The notes beneath the pieces are model-generated. The model searched no databases, had not been told where the DNA came from, and saw nothing but the letters and a program-made list of their open reading frames with translations. Shown one piece after another: positions 34,861 through 44,799 of a stretch of DNA of 64,000 nt. This DNA is from Paenibacillus sp. MMS20-IR301. GTDB lineage: Bacteria > Bacillota > Bacilli > Paenibacillales > Paenibacillaceae. The stretch spans positions 7,151,001 through 7,215,000 of the forward strand of contig NZ_CP135275.1 in NCBI RefSeq assembly GCF_032302195.1, read 5' to 3'. A program made the position numbers and the translations under genes. Numbering within the stretch: position 1 is the stretch's first letter; every line of letters begins with the position of its first letter.

Positions 34861-35112
34861 ATGGGGGCGTTTGTTCTACTTTTGAAAGACTACGAGGACG
34901 AATCGGTTGTAATTTATAGATTCGGTCCAAAAGAAGATATAATGGGGAAAATTCAACTAGACAAAGAAAGAAGTATGTTCTCCGAATTAGAATCAATAAA
35001 CAATCCAAATCATTCAAATCAATTTTACTTTGATAGAGCTGCTCAAAGAATGGCAAAATGTTTCATTAAAGAGGGTGGTGTCTTTCCTGAGAGAATGACA
35101 TTTGAATCCTAA
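34861..35112 (+). CDS. 83-residue immunity protein (FVLLLKEFED family), copy 4
   Basis: ATG 34861 with GAGAGGTGA upstream; an in-frame ATG at 34843 would add six residues inside the toxin end and is less likely. It shows MGAFVLLLKDYEDESVVIYR, FYFDRAAQRMAKC and the end FPERMTFES. It is the most diverged of the four, again directly behind an SGRP-type tip end. Confidence 0.84.
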   Translation: MGAFVLLLKDYEDESVVIYRFGPKEDIMGKIQLDKERSMFSELESINNPNHSNQFYFDRAAQRMAKCFIKEGGVFPERMTFES

Positions 35113-35116
35113 TGAA

Positions 35117-35153
35117 GTGATCTTGATTGGTTTCATGCTTTTTAAGATTTTTT
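35117..35153 (+). terminator. T1-type terminator with a compensatory change
   Basis: GATCTTGA and TTTTTAAGATT arms with loop TTGGTTTCATGC, then T7. The C-G pair of the usual arm has become T-A, so pairing is kept although the sequence changed. Confidence 0.75.
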
Positions 35154-35197
35154 TGAGGGGAGATCACGAATGAGACTATCTTACACCAATAACACAG

Positions 35198-35302
35198 AAT
35201 GTGATGGTAGACACCCGAAGCCTATCTTCTTCTGATTTGACACAACTTAAAAACGAGGTTGTGAAACAAGGTTTGGGAGACAGAGTCAAATTTTTGCCAT
35301 AA
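35198..35302 (+). pseudogene. C-terminal part of a lost toxin tip
   Basis: The frame NVMVDTRSLSSSDLTQLKNE, VVKQGLGDRVKFLP ends in TAA 17 bases before the next immunity start. The VDTR...L...I/V pattern occurs at the ends of some CdiA/Rhs nuclease tips, but too little is left for assignment. Confidence 0.5.
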
Positions 35303-35319
35303 TAAATGAAAGGTCTATA

Positions 35320-35925
35320 GTGCTAATGAATGATGTGATAAATGAAAAAATTAAGCTTCATCGAACTTGGCTTAAGTCATTGGGGAATAATGGTACTCCA
35401 TTGTATTTATCTGAAATCGACTTATCTGGTATAGATTTATCAAATGAAAATTTAACATCAGTAATATTACCAGAAGTAACTTTTAAAAGCGCCAATTTAG
35501 AAAATGTGATTTTTAATTATTCGAATTTAGCATCCTGTAATTTTTTTATGGCGAATTTAGGAAATGTACAGATAGTTAAAGCAACAGCAGATTATGCGGA
35601 TTTTGAAAAGGCGAGGATGCAAAACTCAAATCTCTTTAGGTCTACTTTTTTTGAGTCGAATTTAACAAGTACAGATTTAAGTGGAGCTAATTTAGAAAAA
35701 ACCTTATTTTCTGAAGCTAACTTAGTGGATGCAATACTTACAAATGTAAATATAACAAATGCTTCACTTAAAAAGTGTCGAGTGTATGGGATTAATTTAC
35801 AAGGGGCTATAGGGATTGAAACTGTACAAGTGGATTGGATTGATATTGGTAAAAAAGGAAGCCCTGAGATATTAATTGGAAAGGATGCAGTTAACTGGTT
35901 AGTTAAAAGAGCAGATAACTCTTAA
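35320..35925 (+). CDS. Pentapeptide-repeat immunity protein, second type
   Basis: 201 residues. GTG 35320 (GAAAGG six bases upstream) or ATG 35326. It starts with a short helix (IKLHRTWLKSLGNNG), then ~17 pentapeptides (EIDLSGIDLSNENL, STDLSGANLEKTLFSEANL), then a C-terminal cap (GSPEILIGKDAVNWLVKR). It shares only the fold with 14961. Its toxin is reduced to the scrap at 35198. Confidence 0.8.
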   Translation: MLMNDVINEKIKLHRTWLKSLGNNGTPLYLSEIDLSGIDLSNENLTSVILPEVTFKSANLENVIFNYSNLASCNFFMANLGNVQIVKATADYADFEKARMQNSNLFRSTFFESNLTSTDLSGANLEKTLFSEANLVDAILTNVNITNASLKKCRVYGINLQGAIGIETVQVDWIDIGKKGSPEILIGKDAVNWLVKRADNS

Positions 35926-36035
35926 TATTACCCTAAAGTTAACCTTGTTTCGGTTGTACGAATATCAAATGCTTTAATGTTATACCCAAAACGGAAAATC
36001 CCCAAAGGGTTTTACGCAAAATGAATTGTAACTTT

Positions 36036-36080
36036 AAAAACAACCCGGTACGGACAACGCCTGTACCAGGTTGTTTTTGG
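36036..36080. terminator. Copy of the SLH-gene terminator
   Basis: AAAACAACCCGG and CCAGGTTGTTTT arms; same hairpin as 38547-38591. It belongs to the duplicated SLH gene end. Confidence 0.68.
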
Positions 36081-36118
36081 TTCATCCGCCCATCATCCAA
36101 CACTCTTCGCCATATCCT

Positions 36119-36356
36119 CTATAGTGACGGCGCAGCCGCCTCTGCTTGCTGCATAAGAATTCTATAGATCAGCATCGACGCTTCGGCACGAGTCGAGTGT
36201 GCAATTGGCATGAGCTGCTGCAGGGCATCTCCCTTAATGAGACCCTCTGCTGCCAATGCTGCAATATCATCTGCCGCATAACTGGAGATTTGGTGATGGT
36301 CCGTAAAGCCGGCCCCGTCTACTGCATTAAGCTCCAAAGCTCTGACTAGAAAAAGT
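36119..36356 (-). pseudogene. Duplicated 3' end of the SLH surface-protein gene
   Basis: Encodes [17 protein letters not shown] and [20 protein letters not shown] through to the end [11 protein letters not shown], as in 38630-39060, but ~80 residues between the first and third SLH motif are deleted. The copy and its flank (about 35996-36340) match 38494-38830 in the same orientation. It ends at a join with an Rhs core piece. Confidence 0.78.
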
Positions 36357-36358
36357 GC

Positions 36359-36448
36359 TATGACAGTAATCAGCAGATTGTAGAGAAATTCTACTATGAG
36401 AATGATAAGACACTTAAAGCTGGCGTGAAAGTAGACTACCAGATTGCA
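36359..36448 (+). pseudogene. Internal Rhs core fragment
   Basis: A 90-base near-identical copy of 2274-2363 (YDSNQQIVEKFYYENDKTLK), from the middle of the YD-repeat shell rather than its end. It is the only such piece in the array. The 240 bases after it show no recognisable gene. Confidence 0.75.
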
Positions 36449-36687
36449 GCTAATAGATTGTTAGAGACGATCTCTCCTGCCGACATCTCCTCTTCTATGT
36501 TCATGGTTACATTAGTTTTGATATTCATATTGCCCTGTACCTGAAAGAATCTTCTGCTGTATAGCAGCATCTTATCCGTTCACCACAGTTGTAGATAGGA
36601 CGAACAAATCTGACGGTAAAGGTAGATTCATCCACCACACATACCTCGGATAATAAGATTATAGACAGAGCAAGTGCTTCGCTCGCC

Positions 36688-37062
36688 ATGGAATACAAGG
36701 TCACAGCGAATGAACTGAAGTTTATAGCAGATACAAGTTCTTACATGGGATCGCTGGAGAAGTCACTATATGTCATCGACGCGATCAAGGCAAACAAAGG
36801 GCAAATAACTTCTACAATTCTCAAGGATGCCCAGCTTCAAGGAACAAAAGGCCCTGGTGGAACAGTGGATATGCTACAATTCACGTACGATATGGCCGAA
36901 AAAGGATTTACGGTAAAAGATGCACTTAAAATGTATAAAGAAGAGGTCACCGATCCAAGACTGGCCGAGGCTTATGCAGTAGCTACATTAAATGTGGCAG
37001 GCAGTGGTTTCAGTCTAAAGAGAATGGCACAAGCAAAAAGTGAGGTTAGTGTAACCAGATAA
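36688..37062 (+). CDS. Orphan pre-toxin-like fragment
   Basis: 124 residues, helical: ELKFIADTSSYMGSLEKSLY, TKGPGGTVDMLQFTYDMAEK, AEAYAVATLNVAGSGFSLKR. The frame is open upstream to about 36652 (IIDRASASLAMEYKV), so ATG 36688 is only the first ATG. It does not match the main Rhs pre-toxin; judged by position, before a tip end and immunity gene, it may be the pre-toxin of another toxin family. Confidence 0.5.
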   Translation: MEYKVTANELKFIADTSSYMGSLEKSLYVIDAIKANKGQITSTILKDAQLQGTKGPGGTVDMLQFTYDMAEKGFTVKDALKMYKEEVTDPRLAEAYAVATLNVAGSGFSLKRMAQAKSEVSVTR

Positions 37063-37125
37063 CCTAATACTTCTCCAAGAAATATAGGCTCTACTATACA
37101 GGGGAAAGTAGATGCAGGTTAGACT

Positions 37126-37266
37126 GATAGAGTAGTTTTAAATCTCTCAGATTGTTAAGGCGATATGAATGCACTAAAGAAGCAGTTATCTGATTGGCCT
37201 ATTTCTGGATTGAAAGAATTAATAACGGTTGATAGCAACGGTACCATTATTCGTTTATATCCATGA
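37126..37266 (+). pseudogene. Toxin tip end with an internal stop
   Basis: The frame DRVVLNLSDC, a TAA, then GDMNALKKQLSDWPISGLKE and LITVDSNGTIIRLYP to TGA. VLNLSD...L...PI..LKE..V.D..G.I is a recurrent end of CDI/Rhs nuclease tips. The immunity start lies 14 bases on. Confidence 0.58.
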
Positions 37267-37280
37267 CATGGAGGTTAAGC

Positions 37281-37772
37281 ATGGCTATTGAGTATTCACT
37301 AAAAGTAGAAAAAAAAATATCTGAAGAACTTTTAATACAAGAACTCGAATCAATTGGATATGCAAATATTCAAATAGTAAGGCTAACTAAAGGAATTGAG
37401 ATTAATCAATTTGAAAAAACGTTTGGTTTGAATTTATGCTTAACTGATTCTAGTGACTATCCGTATAACGCTATGGATACGCAGTTTTTGAGAAATGAGT
37501 TTGTGTATGAAACTACATTAAGTTTTCGATTTATAAATAACATATATAATAATGAATCTTATAAGTTTATGTTATCCCTCGTATTCAATTTGTTGAGAAA
37601 TCACAACTTAAATGCTCTATTATTGTCGAATGGTGATAATGAATTATGTTTTTTTGCAAAAGAAAATATATACTTAGAAAACTCTTCGTATATTTGGGAT
37701 AATGGATGTTTTGCTGAAGTTCTTAAGGGGCGTAGTTATTATTATTATTATGATGGGAATTATATTTTTTAA
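37281..37772 (+). CDS. Immunity protein (YIWDNGCFAEVLKG type)
   Basis: ATG 37281 behind GGAGG; 163 residues. Soluble alpha/beta: ELLIQELESIGYANIQIVRL, LSLVFNLLRNHNLNALLLSN, ELCFFAKENIYLENSSYIWD. A run of five TAT codons (YYYYY at 37737) and an abrupt hydrophobic end suggest that the last codons may be altered; the broken copy at 30316 stops matching at the same point. The family is not named by me. Confidence 0.74.
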   Translation: MAIEYSLKVEKKISEELLIQELESIGYANIQIVRLTKGIEINQFEKTFGLNLCLTDSSDYPYNAMDTQFLRNEFVYETTLSFRFINNIYNNESYKFMLSLVFNLLRNHNLNALLLSNGDNELCFFAKENIYLENSSYIWDNGCFAEVLKGRSYYYYYDGNYIF

Positions 37773-37786
37773 ACTGTTGTTTTTTT

Positions 37787-37873
37787 CGAGAGTATTTACA
37801 GGTAATGTCCTATCATTATATAGAGCGGGGGCTATAATTAACCATAGAATCAGGTCGTCCATGGAACCCTTAA
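37787..37873 (+). pseudogene. Tip end of the SGRPWNP type
   Basis: Near-identical to 30540-30629: REYLQVMSYHYIEQGL, then, after an in-frame TAA, LTIESGRPWNP and a stop. Here it precedes a different immunity gene (37892) than at 30645. Confidence 0.58.
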
Positions 37874-37891
37874 AGGGAGGTTGGATTTAAG

Positions 37892-38422
37892 TTGAAAATA
37901 GATATTTCCAAGGAAAGATTTGAGTTGCTTGATTTGATGGAGTCGGCCATTATTATTGATTATCCTTCCATGTCGGCTACTAATTTGGAATTCAGAGTGT
38001 GGGGAATAACTTTACCTCTTAGTGTCTATGGCTTAGAAGCGTATGGGCTAACTGAACATACTAGACCATTCAATGATGATATTTATGTTTCAGGCTATAG
38101 TAAGCTCCAATTTCATGATGTGACTAGAGTAAACATAGAAGCTGTATTATATGGTAATACTCCCCCTTACCCCCTGCTAAGATGGCCAGATAATAGCATA
38201 ATGGGAGTCAGCAAAACCTGGGGTGATGTACATGAAGATGACAATGCCAATACTTATGAAATTGAGGCAACACTCGCATGGCCCTACGGTAGATGTGATT
38301 TATCTGTAGTAACCAGATCGGATTTATCTATTGAATTAAACAGCGCTGATTTTATACCTGCAAGAGAATATGTCCTTAATACAAAAAAATATGGATGGAG
38401 TCGAGATTTTACTAAATTTTAA
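37892..38422 (+). CDS. Immunity protein behind the SGRPWNP tip end
   Basis: 176 residues; TTG 37892 with GGGAGG ~11 bases upstream. Soluble: LEFRVWGITLPLSVYGLEAY, DVTRVNIEAVLYGNTPPYPL, TYEIEATLAWPYGRCDLSV. The family is not recognised. It is the last plus-strand gene before the array ends. Confidence 0.74.
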   Translation: MKIDISKERFELLDLMESAIIIDYPSMSATNLEFRVWGITLPLSVYGLEAYGLTEHTRPFNDDIYVSGYSKLQFHDVTRVNIEAVLYGNTPPYPLLRWPDNSIMGVSKTWGDVHEDDNANTYEIEATLAWPYGRCDLSVVTRSDLSIELNSADFIPAREYVLNTKKYGWSRDFTKF

Positions 38423-38546
38423 TGCTGGTTAAGTTTACGAGAATGGCTCCTTACTTAGTACAATGTAGTTGTAGAATATGGATAGGATTTCACCCTATAA
38501 AACGGAAAATCCCCAAAGGGTTTTACGCAAAATGTATTGTAACTGT

Positions 38547-38591
38547 AAAAACAACCCGGTACGGACAACGCCCGCACCAGGTTGTTTTTTG
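38547..38591. terminator. Bidirectional terminator at the array border
   Basis: AAAAACAACCCGG and CCAGGTTGTTTTTT arms. It ends the SLH gene (minus) and may also stop readthrough from the array. Confidence 0.75.
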
Positions 38592-38629
38592 TTCATCCGC
38601 CCATCATCCAACACTCTTCGCCATATCCT

Positions 38630-41600
38630 CTATAGTGACGGCGCAGCCGCCTCTGCTTGCTGCATAAGAATTCTATAGATCAGCATCGCCGCTTCGGCAC
38701 GAGTCGAGTGTGCAGTGGGCATGAGCTGCTGCAGGGCATCTCCCTTAATGAGACCTGCTGCTGCCAATGCTGCAATATTATCTGCCGCATAACTGGAGAT
38801 TTGGTGATGATCCACAAAGCTATCTATTACAGAGGCAGCCGCCGTACCCGGCTTCAAGACCTCTGCTGCCTGTAGAGCTCTAGCGGCCATAACGAACATC
38901 TCTTGCCTGGATACCGGTTCATTCGGCTGGAAGTGTCCATCCGGCTGGCCGGTCACAATGCCAAGCTTCTGGGCTGTCATAAGCTCCTTGTAGTAATAAT
39001 CACCCGGTGATACATCCGTGAAGCCGGTCCCGTCTACTGCATTAAGCTCCAATGCTCTGACCAGCAACAATGCGAAATCTGCGCGTGAGACGGCCTGTTC
39101 CGGCCTGAATTCGCTGTCTGACATACCGTTGATGATCCCCTTGGAGCTGAGTACTTCAATTACGGACTTAGCCCAATGTGACGGAGGGATATCCTGGAAT
39201 GTCTTGTGATGATAGACTGCTGCATACCGGCCGGAGGCCTGTGTCGTTGAGACAATGGCCTGCTGCTTTTCTGCATTATACTCCCCGTGTATTACGGGCT
39301 GGATGATTCCCTGTTCATTGACCTTCCAGACTACAATGAAGGCATTCTCCGCTGCAGGAACGGCGGGTGAATGGGGGAGTCCGATTAGCAGGGCTGACTT
39401 TAGAGTGTCAGGCTGCCGGCTTACCCCATCCAGCAGAAGCTCGTATCCGATGAGCGGGCTGGCGCCTAACTTTGTTTGCAGCTGCCCCTCGGTCTCAATG
39501 GTTCTTAGTGATAATGTAACCGCCTTAGCACCGTTCAGTGTCTCCGCAGAGAATATACTGTCAGGTATCCCGATTGTCGCGAGTGATGAACGGATCTCAA
39601 GCTGCAACTGAGCGTCTCCTGACCGGAATGCTGAAGCAGGGAGGCTTAACTCAATTTCCTCAATGTCTTTGGCCGGACCTGCAGTAAGCTGAATCCGTAT
39701 AGTCTTGTTACCTGTTGAATCAGCTTTGGCTAGAGCTACTATCTTGTGCAGGGAGGCTTCAGTCAATGTGGCTCTCGCCTTCCCTGTACTAACCGTTACA
39801 GGTAATTCAATGCTTACGCTGCCGTCCAGCAGGAGAACCGTAGTAGAGGAATCCCCGGTAGCTGAACTAGTGCTGCCTGTGTTAGGCGCTGCAGTCGGAC
39901 TAGGTGTAGCAGTCGGACTAGGTGTAGCAGTCGGACCCGGCGAAGACGAAGGACTTGGTGACGGACTGATCTCCGGCTGTGGCTCCGGCACTGGCTGTGG
40001 TTCTGGCTCCGGTTGCGGCTCCGGCTCCGGCTGTGGTTCCGGCTGCGGCTCGGGTTCAGGTTGCGGCTCAGGCTCCGGCTGTGGCTCCGGTTCTGGCTGT
40101 GGTTCTCCGAAAGGAATGAATTTCAGAAAGTCACCCCAGAGGACATTGCCCTCGGCATCCCTTAAATAGGAAGCCACCGGCTGTAAACTTCCAAAGTTAG
40201 CCTCCGTCAGCTGCTTGCCTGACTTGTTGACTGACGCTGTACCGTCGTACATGAAGTTATTGTCGGCGGCCAAGGAAGCCGGGTACTGGTCCTTGCCGAT
40301 GCTCTTCGTCTGGTAAGATACAAAGCCGTTAATTTTAAAATCCGCAGTGATTGAATCATACGTGGTGAAGCTCAGGTTACCGCGTGTATTATTGAATGCG
40401 ATATTGTTAGTTGCAATAACACCCGGATTACTGTTGCTGGTGAAGCCATAGGCGCCATTTCCGAAGGCGATAGAATTACGGATCGTATGCGCAACGTGAA
40501 TGCCTTCCCCGCCCAGCTTGAACCCGTTTTTATCGCCAGCTCCGATCGTTCCGTCTGTTAAATACCCGTTATTGAAGGCGGCGCTGTTCTCGATTAATAC
40601 CGGACCGATTGCGCCTGAGCCTGCCTTGGTGTACAGGTCCCAGCCGTCGTCAATGTTGTTATGTGCCAGGCAGCCTCTGAAAATATTCCCAACGCCGGAA
40701 GTTAATTTCGCGGCAAAGCCATCTGCATTATTGTCAGACGGATCGCGGTTATCGAAGGAGGTGCTGTTCAGAATCAGATTGTAGGACGGCCATTCGGCGA
40801 TCTCCTGTGCCGTTCCGTCCGTCCGGCTGATCTGCAGCCCTGTGTCCCCGTTAGCATAGAAGCGGCTGTTCTCAACGATGTTATAGTTACCGCCAACCGT
40901 GAAGCCCTTAGTATTAGCAGCCGAGCGGGTGAAATCCAGTCCCTTCACATGCCAGTAGTTCCCGCTGAGCAGCACACCTTCTGTTTTTTTGTCAAAATCT
41001 ATGACGGGCCTTGCACCAGGCGCTGCTTCCAGATACTTCTTGGCGGCCTCGGTGCCATCATTGTACTTTGGAATGACAAGTGGTGATTTCCGCATGTACC
41101 GGCCGTCAAGTACAATGATATGCTGACCTGGCTTGACATAATCAATTGCGGTATCAAGATCAAGCGGGAGAGCCATGGTGCCATCCCCGGTGCTGGTTCC
41201 TGCAGGAGAGACATAAATATCGTCCCCGTCGCCATAGCTGCTCATGGTTACAGTGAAATTCTGGACGATTTTATCGTAAGAGGTTAAGTACTGGGTATCC
41301 TCCGGCCAAAAAGTCACACTGAAGTTCGTATCCCCTTGCGCACTGAGTACCGCCGGAATCGTAAGCCGCTGATTGGCTGTTGCCAGGGCATCCTGTGTGA
41401 TGATCTTGGAACCTTGCTTCACCGTCACGGTTCCGTTCACATTAGGTCGAATAATCATCGGATATTTCGGCGAAGAGGTCTTGCCTAAAGACAGTATGCT
41501 AAAGCCAGGTGTTACCGGAGTTGCCGGCGGTTCGACTTTCGGAGAATCTGTAGCTGCACTTGTCACCGTCAATTGGATATTACGGACATCTATCGTAGCG

Positions 41601-44530
41601 AGACGTGCCACATAGAATCCGACATACATAGTGGAGTCTTGTACTTTTAGAATATCCGGCTGGAAATGGATAGCTTCCTGACCCTTATTGAGCTGGCCGG
41701 TGAAGCCGCTGTTCGTCTTGGCCAACGTTAACCGGTAAGGTGCTGCAGGGTCAGTATTGCCGGGCCCAGGCCGTTCTTCCCTCAGCATAATCGTCTTAAT
41801 ACCCTTGCTTCCGGTTCCATCAGACTTCTCTACCCCGGAACGGACAAACAGCTGGGTGCCCAAAGGGCTTCTTGTACCGCCGCTGTACCCGCCGATTGCA
41901 GCGATATTCGCAGCGAATACGCTGGAATTCCCGGGTGTCCCGATGGCATCCCGCGCCATGATACCGAATGATTCCTGCCCGTCATATGGAGTTTTGGCAT
42001 AAGTTAGCACCTCTATATCCGCAGACAAAACGAAGTTATCTTCTGCCGCATTGAGCTCTGTGTAGTAGAAGGTAATGCCATCGTGGTCTTCCGTAACCTT
42101 GCCGCCGCCCTCAAGGGCGATCAGCCGCACAGTCCCATCGTCTTTGTGGAGGATCGTGTTATTCGCAGCAGATGTAGACTGGCCGAAAGCGATGCTGTGC
42201 CATACGGGCTCTATCTTTTCTTTTACCGTGACCGCATATGAAATTGGATGAATGGATGAATCATCGGGGATGATGTTAATCTCGTATACGCCAGCCTGCT
42301 GGCTATTGTAATTGGAGCTGTCCAGCGTGAACCCGCTTAGAATCTCCCGGTCGGAGTTGTCATACACCTTCGATACAATCAGCTGGGTGCTGTCAAAGTT
42401 CTCGTTTACAAAGAAGGTGGTTGCCGGATAGCTTGTTATTTCGATACCAGTCAGCTCTTTGATTTTGACCTGAACCGTGAATTTTGCGGTTATTCCTTTA
42501 TGAGTTACTGTGATTTCCTTATCTCCCGGTGCCTGAGTGTTAAGGGGGGAGACGGTGTATTCATCTTTGGTCAGCCTTACCTGAGCATGATCAGCATAAT
42601 GAGCATAAACAGAGAGCCCTTCCAGTTGGATGGAGTCACCAATGTAATAGACGGTTTGCTTGGGCTCATGTCTGATCTCTAATTGGGACAGGGTAGCATC
42701 AATGACCTTGACATTTAATGCTGTAGTGATGGCTTGAGCCTCTGCGGATGTGATCATTACTTCATAGGTACCCGGCTCGGCAAAAATATAGGGAAGCTCT
42801 TCTGTTACGGGTTGACCGTTAATGGAGAGCGTATAGAGGTCGCCCGTCAGCTCTTTGATCAGAAAGCCGTCATTATATGTGGCAGTGACAACAAGTCCCT
42901 CTGAATCAAAAGTATCCCCTGGATAATAGATGGTTTTGGCCGGCTCATATTTGACTGCTAATGAAGTCATGGATAACGGCAAAATTTGCAGTGCAATGGT
43001 TGCGGAAGCGCCGTTATAATTGATGGTTACTGTGTTAGTACCAGGCTGGCTGCTGTCAAAGCCGGTTACAATATAGTCGGCAGGAGACAGGATGGCCTCA
43101 CTGTTATCGGAGAAGACAGCTTTAACAAGCAGCCCGGTCAGATCCAGGGGTTCACCTGCCAGATAGGAGGTTTTCGCCATCCCGCTCGTGTCGGCAGACA
43201 AGCCTGTTACACGTTTGGTCTCGGCCTGAATGTCTATTTCACTGAAGGTTACGGTTGCATCTCTGGCCACATAAATCCCGGCAAAAATCGTATCGCTGAA
43301 CGTATCCTCCAGGGTCACGATTTCAGTCTGCCCGTTACTGCTTAGCAGGTACGTATTGCCCGACTTCCTGATGCTGAGATCGTAGGCTTCTCCCGCGGCA
43401 GGAGGATTACTCCCGCTGAACGGATTCAGCTTCACTTGGGCAGCCTTCTTATAAAAGCCTTTCATCACTAAATCCAAGGCACCGACTGCAGCGTAATTGG
43501 AGGTAGTTGTGCTGGAATCCCCATTTAAACCAACAGTATCCCGGAGCATCAGCCCGAAGGATTTCTGATTAGGTGTGCTGACGCTGCTATTAGTATTGAA
43601 TGCGGTAACTACAGCTTTGGCTTTAAGCTCAAAGTTCATATCAGCGGGAATCTCCTTGTAATAGAAAGATAGTCCCTCATCGCTGCTTGAGATCTTACCG
43701 CCGTAAGTAGTCATCGTTACTGTAGAAGGGTTCTCCACAGCAGGCTCGGAGTTCTTCACCGGAGTTGTGTTTCCCCCGAAAGCGCTGAATGCCCATGGCC
43801 CAAGATCTACTTGTCCTTCCTGGTTTAATTGGATGTTGCGGAAGGTGACTGTTGTATTTCTGGCCGTATACAGACCGGCATATTGTATGGAGCCATTGAA
43901 GCCTTCGATGATCTTGACTTCGTTTCCAATCCGTACGGTATACAAATCCCCGGTTTTCTTGATGCTTAATTCGTACTCTTCCCCCTGGGCCGGACGGCTT
44001 GCCTGCTCAAACCCGAGCTTCTGTAAGCTTTTATCAGTCTGTAATTTGTGAAACGCTTTCATTTCTTGGTCCAATGCACCTGCGGATACGTAGTCTCCGG
44101 TGTACGCTCCGGATTGGTTATCCCACACATTGCTGCGCAGCATGATACCGAAGGATACCTGATTATTTGCCGTCCAGGCATCTACATGGGCTGTCGCAGT
44201 TAATTCGAAATTGACCGCGGGATCAATCGCTTGATAATAATAAGCAATTCCTTCGGTAGTGCCGGATATTTTGCCTCTGTCGTTTGCGCTTCGGAGGGTA
44301 ACCGCTCCGCTGCCCTGCTCCGTGATTTCGAAGTTGGCCGGCGTAATTTTGTCCTGACCTCCTACATCACCAAACACACTGCCCTTCCACTTATTCTGAT
44401 TGTTATTCTGAATGTTGATCATTCCGTGTAAAGGATCAGTTATTTCCTCGGCAGATGAGGATAATGGCACGGACGAGAACAGCAGCAGGAAGATTACAAG
44501 CATGGCTAACAAGCGTTTTCGTTTTTTCAC
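38630..44530 (-). CDS. SLH-anchored multidomain pectate-lyase-9-like surface protein
   Basis: Exported protein of 1966 residues. GTG 44530 with AAGGAGAGG upstream; signal peptide [19 protein letters not shown]. In order: two jelly-roll-like modules (~35-440, each with SFGIMLR or SFGLMLR), four Big_3-type Ig-like domains (~450-770, e.g. [20 protein letters not shown]), a third such module (~780-990), a parallel beta-helix (~1100-1400) with ADGFAAKL and DDGWDLYTK as in family 9 pectate lyases, a Pro/Glu/Gln and a Ser/Pro/Thr linker (~1475-1550), a strand-rich domain, and three SLH motifs (~1777-1960). It probably degrades pectin or a similar polyanionic glycan while bound to the cell wall. The 3' end is partly duplicated at 36.1 kb. 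Confidence 0.88.
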   Translation of the reverse strand: MKKRKRLLAMLVIFLLLFSSVPLSSSAEEITDPLHGMINIQNNNQNKWKGSVFGDVGGQDKITPANFEITEQGSGAVTLRSANDRGKISGTTEGIAYYYQAIDPAVNFELTATAHVDAWTANNQVSFGIMLRSNVWDNQSGAYTGDYVSAGALDQEMKAFHKLQTDKSLQKLGFEQASRPAQGEEYELSIKKTGDLYTVRIGNEVKIIEGFNGSIQYAGLYTARNTTVTFRNIQLNQEGQVDLGPWAFSAFGGNTTPVKNSEPAVENPSTVTMTTYGGKISSSDEGLSFYYKEIPADMNFELKAKAVVTAFNTNSSVSTPNQKSFGLMLRDTVGLNGDSSTTTSNYAAVGALDLVMKGFYKKAAQVKLNPFSGSNPPAAGEAYDLSIRKSGNTYLLSSNGQTEIVTLEDTFSDTIFAGIYVARDATVTFSEIDIQAETKRVTGLSADTSGMAKTSYLAGEPLDLTGLLVKAVFSDNSEAILSPADYIVTGFDSSQPGTNTVTINYNGASATIALQILPLSMTSLAVKYEPAKTIYYPGDTFDSEGLVVTATYNDGFLIKELTGDLYTLSINGQPVTEELPYIFAEPGTYEVMITSAEAQAITTALNVKVIDATLSQLEIRHEPKQTVYYIGDSIQLEGLSVYAHYADHAQVRLTKDEYTVSPLNTQAPGDKEITVTHKGITAKFTVQVKIKELTGIEITSYPATTFFVNENFDSTQLIVSKVYDNSDREILSGFTLDSSNYNSQQAGVYEINIIPDDSSIHPISYAVTVKEKIEPVWHSIAFGQSTSAANNTILHKDDGTVRLIALEGGGKVTEDHDGITFYYTELNAAEDNFVLSADIEVLTYAKTPYDGQESFGIMARDAIGTPGNSSVFAANIAAIGGYSGGTRSPLGTQLFVRSGVEKSDGTGSKGIKTIMLREERPGPGNTDPAAPYRLTLAKTNSGFTGQLNKGQEAIHFQPDILKVQDSTMYVGFYVARLATIDVRNIQLTVTSAATDSPKVEPPATPVTPGFSILSLGKTSSPKYPMIIRPNVNGTVTVKQGSKIITQDALATANQRLTIPAVLSAQGDTNFSVTFWPEDTQYLTSYDKIVQNFTVTMSSYGDGDDIYVSPAGTSTGDGTMALPLDLDTAIDYVKPGQHIIVLDGRYMRKSPLVIPKYNDGTEAAKKYLEAAPGARPVIDFDKKTEGVLLSGNYWHVKGLDFTRSAANTKGFTVGGNYNIVENSRFYANGDTGLQISRTDGTAQEIAEWPSYNLILNSTSFDNRDPSDNNADGFAAKLTSGVGNIFRGCLAHNNIDDGWDLYTKAGSGAIGPVLIENSAAFNNGYLTDGTIGAGDKNGFKLGGEGIHVAHTIRNSIAFGNGAYGFTSNSNPGVIATNNIAFNNTRGNLSFTTYDSITADFKINGFVSYQTKSIGKDQYPASLAADNNFMYDGTASVNKSGKQLTEANFGSLQPVASYLRDAEGNVLWGDFLKFIPFGEPQPEPEPQPEPEPQPEPEPQPEPQPEPEPQPEPEPQPVPEPQPEISPSPSPSSSPGPTATPSPTATPSPTAAPNTGSTSSATGDSSTTVLLLDGSVSIELPVTVSTGKARATLTEASLHKIVALAKADSTGNKTIRIQLTAGPAKDIEEIELSLPASAFRSGDAQLQLEIRSSLATIGIPDSIFSAETLNGAKAVTLSLRTIETEGQLQTKLGASPLIGYELLLDGVSRQPDTLKSALLIGLPHSPAVPAAENAFIVVWKVNEQGIIQPVIHGEYNAEKQQAIVSTTQASGRYAAVYHHKTFQDIPPSHWAKSVIEVLSSKGIINGMSDSEFRPEQAVSRADFALLLVRALELNAVDGTGFTDVSPGDYYYKELMTAQKLGIVTGQPDGHFQPNEPVSRQEMFVMAARALQAAEVLKPGTAAASVIDSFVDHHQISSYAADNIAALAAAGLIKGDALQQLMPTAHSTRAEAAMLIYRILMQQAEAAAPSL

Positions 44531-44799
44531 AATGATTACAACCTCTCCTTATTGGATCCATTTTGAACAGCGCTAAGTCTGATCCCCGAAATTATACGTT
44601 ATCCGTGAAAAGTACAGCTATAATCAATACTTCACAAATTGCTGTATACCGGGCATAAGAGAGAGGATGTGAGTTAATGACACCCCGTTTACGTTAAATG
44701 GAATTCCCACCTCTTATTCACAATTAGCAGGAATGCGGAAGGATATCGCGAATTTGGATAGTAGAAGATATGAAATTTATGAACACTGGAGGCAACGAC

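Noticed and set aside
10095..35153. T1 repeats read as a CRISPR array
   Set aside because: Spacing is 1-2 kb with genes between, and the repeats form terminator hairpins; there are no cas genes.
10095..35153. T1/H2 hairpins as integron attC sites
   Set aside because: No integrase gene and no R-box pair is seen; T-runs and position after stop codons fit terminators better.
39705..40169. Plus-strand frame with GSGCGSGS repeats opposite the SLH gene
   Set aside because: It is the antisense of the Pro/Glu/Gln linker codons; no independent signals.
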